From the NCBI RefSeq assembly GCF_023973145.1, contig NZ_CP099546.1, forward strand, positions 3,596,001 to 3,660,000: a stretch of DNA of 64,000 nt. The letters run 5' to 3'. Source of the stretch: Natronosalvus vescus. GTDB lineage: Archaea; Halobacteriota; Halobacteria; Halobacteriales; Natrialbaceae. The notes beneath the pieces were generated by a model, which was not told where the DNA came from, ran no database searches, and was given only the letters and a program-made list of their open reading frames with translations. How positions within the stretch are numbered: the first letter of the stretch is position 1; the number at the start of each line of letters is the position of its first letter. The position numbers and the translations under genes are program-made. Positions 43,521 through 53,240 of this stretch are shown one piece after another.

Positions 43521-45560
43521 GTGACAGAACGACTTGCAGTAGACATTGGCGGGACATTCGTCGATGCAATCAGTTTCGATCGAAACGATCGAGACATCAG
43601 CGTAGAAAAAGCATCGACGACGCCGGAGGAACCGGAATCGGGGGTGCTGGCATCGATCGACAAAGTCGGCGTCGACCTGGAGTCGACAGAAGCGTTCGTC
43701 CACGGGACGACACTCGGGTTGAACGCCGTCCTCGAACGCGAAGGAGCGACTACCGGCATCATCACGAACGAGGGGTTTCGCGACGTGTACGAAATCGGAC
43801 GAACGAACGTCGAGCGGCATGCGATGTACGACATTCGCTACGAGAAGCCCGAATCACTCGTTCCACGGCGTCGACGGGTGGGCGTCCCCGGACGCCTCGA
43901 TGCAAACGGCGAGGAAGTCGAACCGCTCGAGGCCGATGCGGTTCGCGACGCGGCCGAACGCTTGATCGACGACCAGGGTGTCGATACCATCGCCATCTGC
44001 TTCTTGCACTCGTATCGAAACCCGATCCACGAACGTCAGGCCGCAAACATCGTTCACGAAGCCTACCCGGGGACGAGCGTTTCGATCTCGAGTGACATCA
44101 CGCGCGAATACCGCGAGTACGAGCGCACGAGTACGGCTGTGATGGATGCCTATATCAAACCCATTTTCGGCAGCTACGTCGATGACCTGGAGGGTGAACT
44201 CACCGAACATGGCTTCGACAGTCCGTTTTTCATCACGCGCTCGGGCGGCGGGACGCTGACTGCCGAGAGCGCTACGGAAGCGCCGGTACACACGATTCTC
44301 TCGGGACCGGCAGGGGGTCTCATCGGCGCGGCTCACGTCGGCCGGGAAACCAACAGGGAGGATCTCATCACCGTTGACATGGGTGGAACGAGCCTCGACG
44401 CCTGTGTGATCGAAGACGGAACACCCGCCGTCAAGTACGACTCCCGGCTCGAGCATCAGCCGCTGATGATCCCGGTGTACGACATTCGAACCATCGGGGC
44501 TGGCGGCGGGTCGATCGCCTGGCTCGATGGCGAACTTCTGAAAGTCGGCCCCGAGAGTGCAGGTGCGGAACCAGGCCCTGTCTGTTACGGCCAGGGCGGT
44601 ACCGAACCGACGGTCACCGACGCTGCCGTGGCGCTCGGCTACATCGACCCCGAGGACTTCCTCGGCGGCGAGATGGAACTCGACGCGGCCGGCGCACGTG
44701 AGGCGATCCAAACCGTACTCGCCGACCCACTCGACGCCACCGTTACGGACGTCTCCCGTGGCGTTTTCGACGTCACGCTCGCGAATACCGTCGGCGCAAT
44801 CCGGGAGATCACGATCGAAAAGGGGCTGGATCCGCGGGAATTCTCGATGATGGGGTTCGGCGGGGCTGGCGGCATGTTCGTTCCGCTGCTCGGCCGCGAA
44901 ATGAACGTCGGGGAAATCGTCATCCCGAACGCACCGTCGGTGTTTTCGGCCTGGGGCATGCTGATGGCCGACGTCGTCTACGACTTCGCCCGAACAAATA
45001 TCGAGGCGCTTGCGGACCTCGAACTCGAGAACATCGAAACGGTGTTCGACGAACTCGACGAGCAAGCAGTCGAAACTCTCGAGAGCGAAGGCTTCACCGG
45101 CGAGGAGATCACGCTCAATCACACCCTCGAGATGCGCTACCTCGGCCAGGAACACACCGTCGAAGTGGATGCAAACGGTATCGAGTCGACCGACGAAATC
45201 AAAGACCGATTCGAACGCAAACACGCCGACCGCTACGGCCACGAGATGGCTGATCCGGCCGAAGTCGTTCACCAGCGGGTTCGTGCGGCCGGCCACAACG
45301 ACAAGCCGCCACTCGAGACGAACGAAATGAACGCGGATGCGTCGCCCGAACCAGTCGGGACGCGCGAGGCGTTCTGTTTCGCCGATCTCGAGGTCGTCGA
45401 CTTCGCGGTGTACGATCGGGGCGACCTGGTTTCGGGAACCGAAATTGCGGGCCCAGCCATCGTGCGCGAACCGACGACGACTATCGTCTTCCACTCGGAT
45501 CAGACGGCGAGCGTCGACGAATATGGCCAGTTGCTGATCACCGGAGGTGAGAAACGATGA
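43521..45560 (+). CDS. hyuA: Hydantoinase A / oxoprolinase family subunit (second copy)
   Basis: A 679-residue paralogue of the subunit at 40581-42683. It starts RLAVDIGGTFVDAISFDRN and has DMGGTSLDACVIED, TIGAGGGSIAWLDGELLKVG and ESAGAEPGPVCYGQGG. The GTG start is supported by a GGAGGAG site. The stop overlaps hyuB in ATGA. It is too divergent from the first HyuA to be a recent duplicate, so the two pairs may act on different substrates. Confidence 0.88.
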   Translation: MTERLAVDIGGTFVDAISFDRNDRDISVEKASTTPEEPESGVLASIDKVGVDLESTEAFVHGTTLGLNAVLEREGATTGIITNEGFRDVYEIGRTNVERHAMYDIRYEKPESLVPRRRRVGVPGRLDANGEEVEPLEADAVRDAAERLIDDQGVDTIAICFLHSYRNPIHERQAANIVHEAYPGTSVSISSDITREYREYERTSTAVMDAYIKPIFGSYVDDLEGELTEHGFDSPFFITRSGGGTLTAESATEAPVHTILSGPAGGLIGAAHVGRETNREDLITVDMGGTSLDACVIEDGTPAVKYDSRLEHQPLMIPVYDIRTIGAGGGSIAWLDGELLKVGPESAGAEPGPVCYGQGGTEPTVTDAAVALGYIDPEDFLGGEMELDAAGAREAIQTVLADPLDATVTDVSRGVFDVTLANTVGAIREITIEKGLDPREFSMMGFGGAGGMFVPLLGREMNVGEIVIPNAPSVFSAWGMLMADVVYDFARTNIEALADLELENIETVFDELDEQAVETLESEGFTGEEITLNHTLEMRYLGQEHTVEVDANGIESTDEIKDRFERKHADRYGHEMADPAEVVHQRVRAAGHNDKPPLETNEMNADASPEPVGTREAFCFADLEVVDFAVYDRGDLVSGTEIAGPAIVREPTTTIVFHSDQTASVDEYGQLLITGGEKR

Positions 45561-47359
45561 GTACTACTCCACCGAACGAACCGGACGCTGCGACCGTCGA
45601 GGTCGTCAGGAACTACCTCACCTCTGCGGCGACGGAGATGCAACGCACCCTGATCAGAACCGCCTACAATACGATCATCTACGAGATTCTCGACTTCGGC
45701 ATCTCGCTGTACGACCGGGATCGAAACCTGATCGCGGACTCACCCGGACTCGCCCTGTTCCTCGGTGCGAACGACTTCGCCCTCGAGAAACTGATCGAGC
45801 ACGTCGGCGAAGAGAACATGGAACCCGGCGACGTGTTCATCATGAACTACCCCTACTGGAGTTCGACCCACACGCTCGACGTCGGGGTGTTCGCTCCCAT
45901 CTTCCGGGAGGGAGCTGACGCTGACGCCGACGACAACGAACTGATCGGCTACGCAGCCACGCGAGCCCACTGGCTCGACCTCGGTGCCAAAGACGCGGGG
46001 TACGTACTCGACTCGACGGACGTCCATCAGGAAGGGGTCATCTTCCCCGGCACGAAGGTGTACAAAGCCGGCGAACCCGACGAGGAAGTGCTCGACCTCA
46101 TCAGATTCAACTCTCGTATCCCGGACAAGGTCATCGGCGACCTCAACGCCCAGATTGCAGCGATTCGAACGGGTAAACGCCGCCTTCGGGAGCTTTACGA
46201 CAAATACGGCTCCAGCACTGTCGACGAGTGTATCGACCGTATCCACGACCACGGCGAGCGGACGGCACGAGATGCCGTTCGCGATCTCCCTGACGGAACG
46301 TGGTCGGCGGTCGACTACGCCGACGGGTCGACTGGTGAGCTGATTCGAATCGAGGTTGAGGTGACCATCGATGGCGAGGAGTTCAGCGTCGACTTCAGCG
46401 GCTCGTCCGACCAGGTCGAGGGGCCGCTCAACATCCCGCTGGGAATGACCGAGACAGTCTGTAAACTCTGTTTCAAGTCGATTACCACCCCGACGGAGGT
46501 GTCTAATGCAGGCCAGTACGCACCGCTGTCGGTGCATGCCCCCGAGGGTAATCTGTTCAACGCGAGCTATCCAGCACCCACGTTTACCATCTGGACCGGC
46601 ATCGTCAGCATCGACGTGGTCTACAAGGCGCTCGCGAAGGCGCTTCCCGAGACGATTCCGGCGAGTTCGGGTGGAGACCTCAACGACATTATGTTGTACG
46701 GAGAGGATCCCGAAACCGGCCGCCAGTTCGTCGAGGCCAACAACGACGCCGTCGGCTGGGGAGCGACGAACGACCACGACGGAGCGAACGCAGTCATGCA
46801 CATCAGTGAGACGATGGTGCAGAACATTCCCGTCGAGGTCTTCGAGAACAAAGCCCCCATCTCGTTCGACGAACTGTCCCTGCGAACCGATTCAGGCGGT
46901 GCGGGCGAGTATCGTGGAGGACTCGGGTTGCGTCGTGACTTCCGCATCGATCACCCGGTCGGCGCGCTCTCGATCATCCAAAAAACCAAGAAACCGGGCT
47001 GGGGGATCGATGGGGGCAAGCCCGGCGCGAAAAACGGCATCGTGCTAGACCTGGATGAAGACGCCGACGAGCGCGTTCAGATACTCGTCGACAACACCGA
47101 CCTGTACGACGACGGCAACACATGGGCCGGGTTCTTCCGGGGGAACTTCGTCCCCGGTGAGGTCATCTCGAATCGTACTGGCGGCGGTGGCGGCTACGGT
47201 GAGCCGTTCGACCGAGAGCCTGAAGCAGTCCTCGAGGACGTCAGAGACGGCTACGTCTCTCGAGGCGCCGCCGAAGACGAGTACGGAGTGGTCATCACGG
47301 ACGAACTCGAGATCGACGCCGACGCGACTCGAGCGCGACGCTCGGATAGTACCAACTGA
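45557..47359 (+). CDS. hyuB: Hydantoinase B / oxoprolinase family subunit (second copy)
   Basis: A 600-residue HyuB paralogue: PDAATVEVVRNYLTSAATEM at the N-terminus, GDVFIMNYPYWSSTHTLDV, RAHWLDLGAKDAGY, and a Gly-rich end RTGGGGGYGEPFDREPEAV. Translationally coupled to the HyuA upstream. The metal/substrate region differs from the first HyuB (NYPYWSSTHT against NDYHGGTHLN), again pointing to a different substrate. Confidence 0.88.
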   Translation: MSTTPPNEPDAATVEVVRNYLTSAATEMQRTLIRTAYNTIIYEILDFGISLYDRDRNLIADSPGLALFLGANDFALEKLIEHVGEENMEPGDVFIMNYPYWSSTHTLDVGVFAPIFREGADADADDNELIGYAATRAHWLDLGAKDAGYVLDSTDVHQEGVIFPGTKVYKAGEPDEEVLDLIRFNSRIPDKVIGDLNAQIAAIRTGKRRLRELYDKYGSSTVDECIDRIHDHGERTARDAVRDLPDGTWSAVDYADGSTGELIRIEVEVTIDGEEFSVDFSGSSDQVEGPLNIPLGMTETVCKLCFKSITTPTEVSNAGQYAPLSVHAPEGNLFNASYPAPTFTIWTGIVSIDVVYKALAKALPETIPASSGGDLNDIMLYGEDPETGRQFVEANNDAVGWGATNDHDGANAVMHISETMVQNIPVEVFENKAPISFDELSLRTDSGGAGEYRGGLGLRRDFRIDHPVGALSIIQKTKKPGWGIDGGKPGAKNGIVLDLDEDADERVQILVDNTDLYDDGNTWAGFFRGNFVPGEVISNRTGGGGGYGEPFDREPEAVLEDVRDGYVSRGAAEDEYGVVITDELEIDADATRARRSDSTN

Positions 47360-47864
47360 AACGATGCACACACCGATCGCAGACCTGACTTTCGATCGGA
47401 TGTGCAGTGACGTTCAGTCGCTACGAAGCTGTCAGTAAACACTGCTCGAGAGACCGTCTGTTGCGCATCGACGAATCGTCGACGGCCGTTTCGGTCGTCT
47501 TCGTGGGGTGATCGGCAGCAACCAACCACCAAACCTACCACCACCACCACCAGGCTGCCAACTCATCGTGCCAGGTTCCCGGTGTCGCAACTCCACCCAT
47601 ATTTCACTTTCCTCGTTCGGAGTGGGCACGCCGAACGTATCGGCTGTCTCGAGTACCGAGCACCGACGGTCGAGAGGCCATTCCTCACATCGGGGCCTCG
47701 AGTACCTGCAGTAGTTCAAAGACCGTGACCGAGGTACGAGGTACGCTGTCGTGGTTGTGGGATCAGAACGGGCAAAACAGGTTGGAACAGAATGGCGGCG
47801 TCCCCACGTGCGGCACGGACAAATCCCACAAACGCTTTTGGCCGCGGCGGTCATATCTCCACCT
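47360..47864. other. Gene-free region between hyuB and the GNAT gene
   Basis: 505 bases. It has a short CCA-rich run (47528-47551) and the GNAT promoter region near 47835. Longer open frames on the minus strand here are low-complexity (Gly/Arg/Pro) or antisense and lack halophile amino-acid bias, so I call no gene. Confidence 0.5.
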
Positions 47865-48455
47865 ATGTACGTGCGGGACGCGAAAAACCGGGAAGAGGTC
47901 TGGCTTCTCGACCATATCGAGGCGATGGGACTCGACGACACGGCGTTCCGCTCACGTGATTACGTCGTCGCCATCGACGAAGTCTCCGGGGAAAAAGCCG
48001 GGTTCGGACGCATTCGGATCCACAAACCCGACGACGGTGACGACGTGTGTGAGCTCACGAGTATCGGCGTCCTCGAGGAGTGGCGCGGGCAAGGCGTCGG
48101 CGCACACGTGATCGAACGGCTGATCGAGTACGCCGGTGACGAGGGGTTCGTAACGGTCTACACGCTCACCGGTGACGGTGCGTATCTCGCCCGTTTCGGC
48201 TTCAGCCGAATCGACGAGTCCGCCCTACCAGCGGTCTTACAGGATCGACTGGCAGCCAAGCGGGAGGGAGTCGACCCCGACGCGGTTCCCCTCGCCATCG
48301 ACGCGGCGGAATTTCAGATGCCCTCACACCTCCGGGACGCATTCAAGCAGGCGACTGCGTCCGCGGGTAGCGACACTGCTGACGAGGATTCACCGGAAGA
48401 CTTCGGCATCGATCCCGAAAAAGCGACGTACAAGTACGACACGGGTCGACGCTAA
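47865..48455 (+). CDS. GNAT-family N-acetyltransferase
   Basis: A 196-residue acyltransferase. The acetyl-CoA loop motif is LEEWRGQGVGAHVIERLIEY (about residues 73-92), preceded by the ELTSIGV strand and followed by the GFVTVYTLTGDGAYLARFGF strand-helix region. A C-terminal tail of about 60 residues is acidic and extends beyond the domain. The ATG at 47865 is chosen because a CTTTTGG TATA-like element lies 27 bases before it. The acceptor is unknown. Confidence 0.88.
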   Translation: MYVRDAKNREEVWLLDHIEAMGLDDTAFRSRDYVVAIDEVSGEKAGFGRIRIHKPDDGDDVCELTSIGVLEEWRGQGVGAHVIERLIEYAGDEGFVTVYTLTGDGAYLARFGFSRIDESALPAVLQDRLAAKREGVDPDAVPLAIDAAEFQMPSHLRDAFKQATASAGSDTADEDSPEDFGIDPEKATYKYDTGRR

Positions 48456-49233
48456 CGAAGGATACGTGGCGATACTGAGGTCTCGAGCGCACAGTGGCCG
48501 ACTCGAACGCAAACTGACGCCACTCGAAACGAGACCGACCGTTTGCGCCACCTCGTGCACTGTGAACTCGGTAATGGAGCGTGAGCACCAGAACGCTACG
48601 GTCATGCTCGAGTCCACACAGGGGGTAGAGTTGCAGTCTGGCAGATACGGGGTCGGTATTCAGACAGGATTACAAGAACATTGATTCGATGAGCGACGAT
48701 CCTGACTCCGGACGCGTGGACACCGAAGATGACGACATTCGCGTTCGGTTCCGCGGTCCAGACCGATTCGTCGAAATCCGCACACCTGACTGGGCGATAT
48801 AGCCGGCGGTGTCGGTGTCGCAGGGGAGTGAGGTTCGACCGGCAGACTCGAGGATAGCAACAGCTGGGAGGTGACGGGCGTGTTGATCAAGATATCCGTC
48901 GGGGAGGACAAAGCCGAAGACCAGGCGCGTGAGATCGTCGAAAAATCGAATCATAGCGTCACCGTCGTGCTCAGTAGCGATCAGCTGATTGGAGGGTATG
49001 GCTGCTCTGGTTTCGAAATTTCACGACGTACTACAGTGACCAAACGCACTGTTACTGGTCAGTATCATCGTGTCCTGTGTCGACAATGGGTATTTACCAG
49101 GTCGAAGCCCCCGATATTTACGTTATTACCACAGTCCGGTAGTGCCCAACACGTCACTACCACAATTTAGTCGGGCACATAACAGATATCTATCGGGAGA
49201 ACCTATGGGTATCGGTCTGGTAGGCTGCGTACG
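48456..49233. other. Intergenic stretch with a decayed gene
   Basis: 778 bases without an intact gene. 48689-48952 is a broken small gene (separate entry). 49039-49063 contains TGACCA and TGGTCA in inverted order. The rest shows no gene or RNA I can support. Confidence 0.5.
48689..48952 (+). pseudogene. Decayed small haloarchaeal acidic protein gene
   Basis: The frame opens with ATG at 48689 and encodes SDDPDSGRVDTEDDD, then VRFRGPDRFVEIRTPDWA, and hits TAG at 48800. Past the stop the same frame gives PAVSVSQGSEVR. From about 48838 the sense continues one frame over with GRLEDSNSWEVTGVLIKISV, then GEDKAEDQAREIVEKSN. Joined, these make a plausible protein of about 88 residues. So there is one nonsense change and one single-base loss; the original stop is also gone, because the last frame runs on to 49170. 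Confidence 0.6.
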
Positions 49234-49599
49234 ATGGACGAGCATCGACTCGATATCGATCTCGACACGCTCCAATCCCTCGAGCGTCGCCTCCCGCTAG
49301 ACGACATCTTCGACGTGCTGTCGGACGACTGTGCTCGGTACACCCTGTACTGCCTGGACGATCAGCCAACGATAGCGCTCGAGCAACTCGCGGACGTCGT
49401 CGCAGGGATGCGTGCAACGGCAACGGACACCGTCACGACGCCGAGCGAGCACGAGCGCATTCGTATTCGGCTCTATCACGTCTCTCTTCCCAAACTCGAG
49501 TCGCTCGAGTTTATCGAGTACGACGTCGACACACGGATGGTCACCAGAGCGAACGTTCCCCCGGACGTCTACGAACTCTTAGATATCGACCAGTCCTAG
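49234..49599 (+). CDS. DUF7344-like winged-helix protein
   Basis: A 121-residue haloarchaeal protein. The pattern LPLDDIFDVLSDDCARYTLY, a short loop, TIALEQLADVVA and then IRLYHVSLPKLESLEFIEYD is that of a DUF7344-type domain, a winged-helix-like fold common in haloarchaeal signalling or regulatory proteins. There is no membrane segment. It lies 44 bases upstream of the DICT gene on the same strand, so the two may form a small regulatory unit. Confidence 0.75.
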   Translation: MDEHRLDIDLDTLQSLERRLPLDDIFDVLSDDCARYTLYCLDDQPTIALEQLADVVAGMRATATDTVTTPSEHERIRIRLYHVSLPKLESLEFIEYDVDTRMVTRANVPPDVYELLDIDQS

Positions 49600-49642
49600 C
49601 ACCCACACCAACAGAACCCAGAACGATCAACCACCCACGCTC

Positions 49643-50374
49643 ATGGATACACTTACCGATGCGTTCGAGCGCGTCGAACGCCGACGAAAAACGCTCGAGG
49701 TGTATGCAGTCGACGACTCGGTTCGCTCGGAACTCGAGAGGCAGTTTTCGACGCAGAACGTCCGAATCGTCCACCACGCGTTCCCGTCGAAGACGGATCT
49801 CGGATTCGTCGTCATCCGGGATTCGAACGGGGAGTTTCGCGCCGCGTTGGGCCTCGAGAAACTGCAGGCGATCATCTCCCCGGAGATTCAACCACCGTGG
49901 GAACTTTCGGATCTCGATTCGACAGACGTATTCGACTTTCTCGAGAACACCATCTTTACGGCGTACGATCGTCGCCAGATGCTGGCGGCGACTCGCGAGA
50001 TCGAAGAGCGCGCCTGGCGAACTGACAGCGGAACCCTGCACACCGGCTTCCAGACGTCGACTGCGTTCGCCAAACAGGCGCCGATCTACGATCGGTTCGC
50101 TCACGACAGCAGCGTATCGGTACGGGTTTTCTTCGATGGGGATCCAGCGGTCACGAACGACAGCGATTCCAGCCTCGAGGTCACCCCTGATGCGGGGGCC
50201 GAAATCGGCGAGCACTGGTTCGTGCTGTTCGACGGTGGGCCAACCGACAGAAACGCCTCCGGGTTGCTCGCCAGGGAACGCGAACCCGGCCGATACTACG
50301 GCTTCTGGACGTACGATCCCGGATTCGTCGAGGAGATCATGTCCTACGTTCGGACGGCCGTCGACAGCCACTAA
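49643..50374 (+). CDS. DICT sensory domain protein
   Basis: A 243-residue cytoplasmic protein. The C-terminal half looks like a DICT domain (TSTAFAKQAPIYDRFAHDSS, VRVFFDG, EHWFVLFDGG), and residues 1-110 form an alpha/beta domain (TLEVYAVDDSVRSELE, DLGFVVIRDSNGEFRAALG). DICT domains occur with light or redox sensing and transcription regulators in haloarchaea and cyanobacteria. Paired with the DUF7344-like gene upstream. Confidence 0.78.
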   Translation: MDTLTDAFERVERRRKTLEVYAVDDSVRSELERQFSTQNVRIVHHAFPSKTDLGFVVIRDSNGEFRAALGLEKLQAIISPEIQPPWELSDLDSTDVFDFLENTIFTAYDRRQMLAATREIEERAWRTDSGTLHTGFQTSTAFAKQAPIYDRFAHDSSVSVRVFFDGDPAVTNDSDSSLEVTPDAGAEIGEHWFVLFDGGPTDRNASGLLAREREPGRYYGFWTYDPGFVEEIMSYVRTAVDSH

Positions 50375-50405
50375 CCGCGCCAGGGACGTCGGTCGGTTTG
50401 TCAAC

Positions 50406-50412
50406 CTTCAAG
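50406..50412 (+). promoter_or_regulatory. CTTCAAG promoter element of the mutase gene
   Basis: CTTCAAG centred 29 bases before the ATG at 50438, matching the elements at 22895 and 52214. Confidence 0.4.
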
Positions 50413-50437
50413 CCGGAGGAAACCGTCGTCAACGATA

Positions 50438-52120
50438 ATGTTCGACTCCGACGATCTCGAGGCCATCAGGGAGGGGGAAGCGAGCTGGCACGCAGACCAG
50501 GTCGAACCAGTGCTCGAGCGCTTTGGCGAGCGAAACGAGACGTTCACCACGGACACCGGTGGACAGGAAGTCGACCGCCTGTACACGCCGGCTGACGTCG
50601 CCGACCGCGACTACGACGAGGATCTCGGGTTCCCTGGCGAACCACCGTACACGCGAGGCGTGTACTCGACGGGGTATCGTGGACGGCTGTGGACGATGCG
50701 TCAGTACGCCGGCTTCTCGACGCCCGAAGACACTAACGAGCGCTTCCACTACCTGCTCGATCAGGGTCAGACCGGGCTCTCGATGGCGTTCGACCTGCCG
50801 ACCCAGATGGGCTACGACTCCGACGCCGAGATGTCCGCCGGCGAGGTCGGCAAAGCCGGCGTGGCGATCGACTCCCTCGAGGACATGGAGACCGTCTTCG
50901 ACGGGATTCCGCTGGACGACGTCTCGACGAGCATGACGATCAACGCGCCCGCCTCGGTGTTGCTCGCGATGTACATCGCCGTCGGCGACCGCCAGGGGGT
51001 CGACCGTTCCGCTCTGCGGGGAACCATTCAGAACGACCTTCTGAAGGAGTACATCGCGCGCAACACCTATATCTACCCGCCCGAGCCGTCGATGCGGATC
51101 ATCACGGACATCTTCGAGTTCTGTGCCGAGGAGGTGCCGAAGTTCAACACCATCTCCATTTCGGGCTATCACATCCGCGAGGCCGGATCGACCGCCGCCC
51201 AGGAACTTGCCTTTACGCTGGGCAACGGCCTCGAGTACGTCGAATCGGCGATCGACGCGGGTCTCGATGTCGACGACTTCGCCCCGCAGCTCTCGTTTTT
51301 CTTCAACGGTCACAACAACATCTTCGAGGAGGTCGCGAAGTTCCGGGCGGCCCGACGGATGTGGCACGACCTGATGGACGAGCGCTTCGACGCGCAGAAC
51401 CCCAAGTCAAAGCAACTCAAGTTCCACACCCAGACGGCCGGGTCGATGCTCACCGCCCAGCAAATCGAGAACAACGTCGTCCGCGTCGCCTACCAGGCGC
51501 TCGCGGCCGTCCTCGGTGGCACCCAGAGCCTCCACACCAACGGGAAGGACGAGGCGCTCGCCCTGCCGACCGAGAAGTCGGTTCGAACCGCACTGCGAAC
51601 CCAGCAGATTCTCGCCCACGAATCCGGCGCGGCGGACACGGTCGACCCTCTCGCCGGAAGTTACTACGTCGAGAGCCTCACCGACGAGGTCGAAGCCGAC
51701 GCTTACGAAATCCTCGAGGAGGTAGACGGACGCGGCGGGATGCGTCGAGCGATCGAACAACAGTGGGTGCAGCGCCAGATCCAGGATACGGCGTTCGAAC
51801 GACAGCACGAAATCGAAAAGCGAGAGCGAATCATCGTCGGCGTCAACGAGTTCGAGGTCGACGAAGAACCCGAGATGGACGTCCAGGAGGTCACCGAGGA
51901 GGACGAGCGCCGTCAGATTCGTCGCCTCGAGTCCGTTCAGAGCGACCGGGACGAGGAAGCCGTCGAGGCGACACTCGAAGCCCTCCGCGAGGCCGCACGC
52001 GGCGAGGACAACCTGATGCCGTACATCATCGACGCCGTCAAAGCGTACGCGACCGTGGGTGAGGTCTGTAACGTCCTGCGAGATGAGTTCGGCGAGTACA
52101 CGCCTGGCAGCGCGGTCTGA
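50438..52120 (+). CDS. Methylmalonyl-CoA mutase large (catalytic) subunit
   Basis: A 560-residue catalytic TIM-barrel subunit that, with a cobalamin-binding partner, converts methylmalonyl-CoA to succinyl-CoA. Family motifs: [57 protein letters not shown] and [20 protein letters not shown]. The C-terminal B12-binding domain (DxHxxG) is absent, as expected for the two-subunit archaeal type; no small-subunit gene is in this window. The epimerase at 53702 and the carboxylase at 11-15.8 kb supply the preceding steps. Confidence 0.93.
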   Translation: MFDSDDLEAIREGEASWHADQVEPVLERFGERNETFTTDTGGQEVDRLYTPADVADRDYDEDLGFPGEPPYTRGVYSTGYRGRLWTMRQYAGFSTPEDTNERFHYLLDQGQTGLSMAFDLPTQMGYDSDAEMSAGEVGKAGVAIDSLEDMETVFDGIPLDDVSTSMTINAPASVLLAMYIAVGDRQGVDRSALRGTIQNDLLKEYIARNTYIYPPEPSMRIITDIFEFCAEEVPKFNTISISGYHIREAGSTAAQELAFTLGNGLEYVESAIDAGLDVDDFAPQLSFFFNGHNNIFEEVAKFRAARRMWHDLMDERFDAQNPKSKQLKFHTQTAGSMLTAQQIENNVVRVAYQALAAVLGGTQSLHTNGKDEALALPTEKSVRTALRTQQILAHESGAADTVDPLAGSYYVESLTDEVEADAYEILEEVDGRGGMRRAIEQQWVQRQIQDTAFERQHEIEKRERIIVGVNEFEVDEEPEMDVQEVTEEDERRQIRRLESVQSDRDEEAVEATLEALREAARGEDNLMPYIIDAVKAYATVGEVCNVLRDEFGEYTPGSAV

Positions 52121-52213
52121 CTACCCTCGAGGATCCGTACTGTGCCCCGGAACACGGGCCATCTTGTGGCGACGACCCGCGCGGAGCTCTCGCCGCGTCG
52201 TTTACGTGGTCAG

Positions 52214-52220
52214 TTTCAAG
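52214..52220 (+). promoter_or_regulatory. TTTCAAG promoter element of the second aldo/keto reductase
   Basis: TTTCAAG centred 28 bases before the ATG at 52245. Confidence 0.4.
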
Positions 52221-52244
52221 GGCACCGACGATGACGGGACAGCC

Positions 52245-53060
52245 ATGACTGACCTGACGATCGAATCGACAGTCGACATCGACGACGCGTCGATCCCCGC
52301 CCTCGGGTTCGGCACCGCATCAATGACGGGATCGGACTGTGCGGATGCCGTCGACTGGGCGCTCGAGGCCGGCTATAGACACCTCGATACGGCCACGATG
52401 TACGACAACGAGGAGGCCGTCGGGGACGGACTCACGGCGGCGGACGTGTCCCGGGACGAAGTATTCGTGGTCACGAAGGTACACCCCGACGATGCCGCGT
52501 ACGACGACGTTCTCGAGTCGGCGAACGGGAGCTGTGACCGGCTCGGCATCGAGACGATCGACCTGCTGTTGCTCCATGCCCCGAGCGAGGAGTATCCCCT
52601 CGAGATCACGCTGGACGCGATGAACCACCTCCAGGACGAGGCGGTCGTCGATCACATCGGCGTCAGCAACTTCTCGGTGAGTCAACTCGAGGAGGCCGTC
52701 GAGATTTCAGAGACGCCGATCGTCACGAACCAGGTGAAGTATCACCCGTATAATCGCCAGGACGCCCTGCTCGAGTACTGCATCGAGGAAGATATCGCGC
52801 TGACGGCGTACTCGCCGCTCGCGAAAGGCGACGTCGTCGGCGAGGATCGGCTCGTAGAGATCGGTGACCAGTACGGCAAATCCGCCGCCCAGATCGCGTT
52901 ACGGTGGTTACTCCAGCAGCCACAGGTCGTGGCGATTCCGAAAGCCTCGAGTCGAGAGCACGTCGAGGCCAATGCCGACGTGTTCGATTTCGAGTTATCG
53001 GCCGAGGAGATGCACACAACCTTCGAACTGAGTGGCGAAGTTCCACCGTTCGCCCGGTAA
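52245..53060 (+). CDS. Aldo/keto reductase (2,5-diketogluconate-reductase-like)
   Basis: A 271-residue TIM-barrel carbonyl reductase. Catalytic residues Asp48 and Tyr53 (HLDTATMYDNEEAVG), Lys78 (VVTKVH) and His111 (LLLHAP) are in place. The cofactor segment is VAIPKASSREHVEANADVFDF. Shorter than and distinct from the enzyme at 1136-2146. I take the ATG at 52245 because a TTTCAAG element lies 28 bases upstream; the frame is open further back, but overlapping the mutase gene. Confidence 0.9.
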   Translation: MTDLTIESTVDIDDASIPALGFGTASMTGSDCADAVDWALEAGYRHLDTATMYDNEEAVGDGLTAADVSRDEVFVVTKVHPDDAAYDDVLESANGSCDRLGIETIDLLLLHAPSEEYPLEITLDAMNHLQDEAVVDHIGVSNFSVSQLEEAVEISETPIVTNQVKYHPYNRQDALLEYCIEEDIALTAYSPLAKGDVVGEDRLVEIGDQYGKSAAQIALRWLLQQPQVVAIPKASSREHVEANADVFDFELSAEEMHTTFELSGEVPPFAR

Positions 53061-53065
53061 GCATC

Positions 53066-53103
53066 TCGGATCCGTTCGGTCACTCGTATCGGATCCGTTC
53101 GGT
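53066..53103. repeat. 15-base direct repeat after the aldo/keto reductase gene
   Basis: TCGGATCCGTTCGGT occurs at 53066-53080 and 53089-53103 (period 23). The CCGTTCG...GGTAA pattern also resembles the last codons of the gene itself (53047-53060). Confidence 0.6.
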
Positions 53104-53240
53104 AATGAGCCGTTCGAGAGGACGACTCGAGGAGAGATTCGTGGCATTCAGGGAGGAAACTCGAGGGGGTCTGCACGGCCACCTGGAAGGCGACTCGAGG
53201 CGGCTTGCTCCTTCGCTTTCAACTTATTACTCGTCGGTGC

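Noticed and set aside
43854-45494. Long open frame antisense to the second hyuA (546 codons)
   Set aside because: A shadow of a G/C-rich third-position gene. HyuA has clear family motifs on the other strand, and the antisense protein is Arg/Val/Phe-rich with no motif.
47521-47560. CCACCA-rich run considered as a repeat array
   Set aside because: Only a few irregular trinucleotides; no spacer structure, so neither CRISPR nor a satellite.
48670-48954. Minus-strand open frame over the decayed small gene
   Set aside because: The plus strand shows recognisable sense in two frames; the minus frame lacks codon bias.
52059-52244. Upstream extension of the second aldo/keto reductase
   Set aside because: It would overlap the end of the mutase gene and adds Arg/Ser-rich residues; the TTTCAAG element supports the start at 52245.
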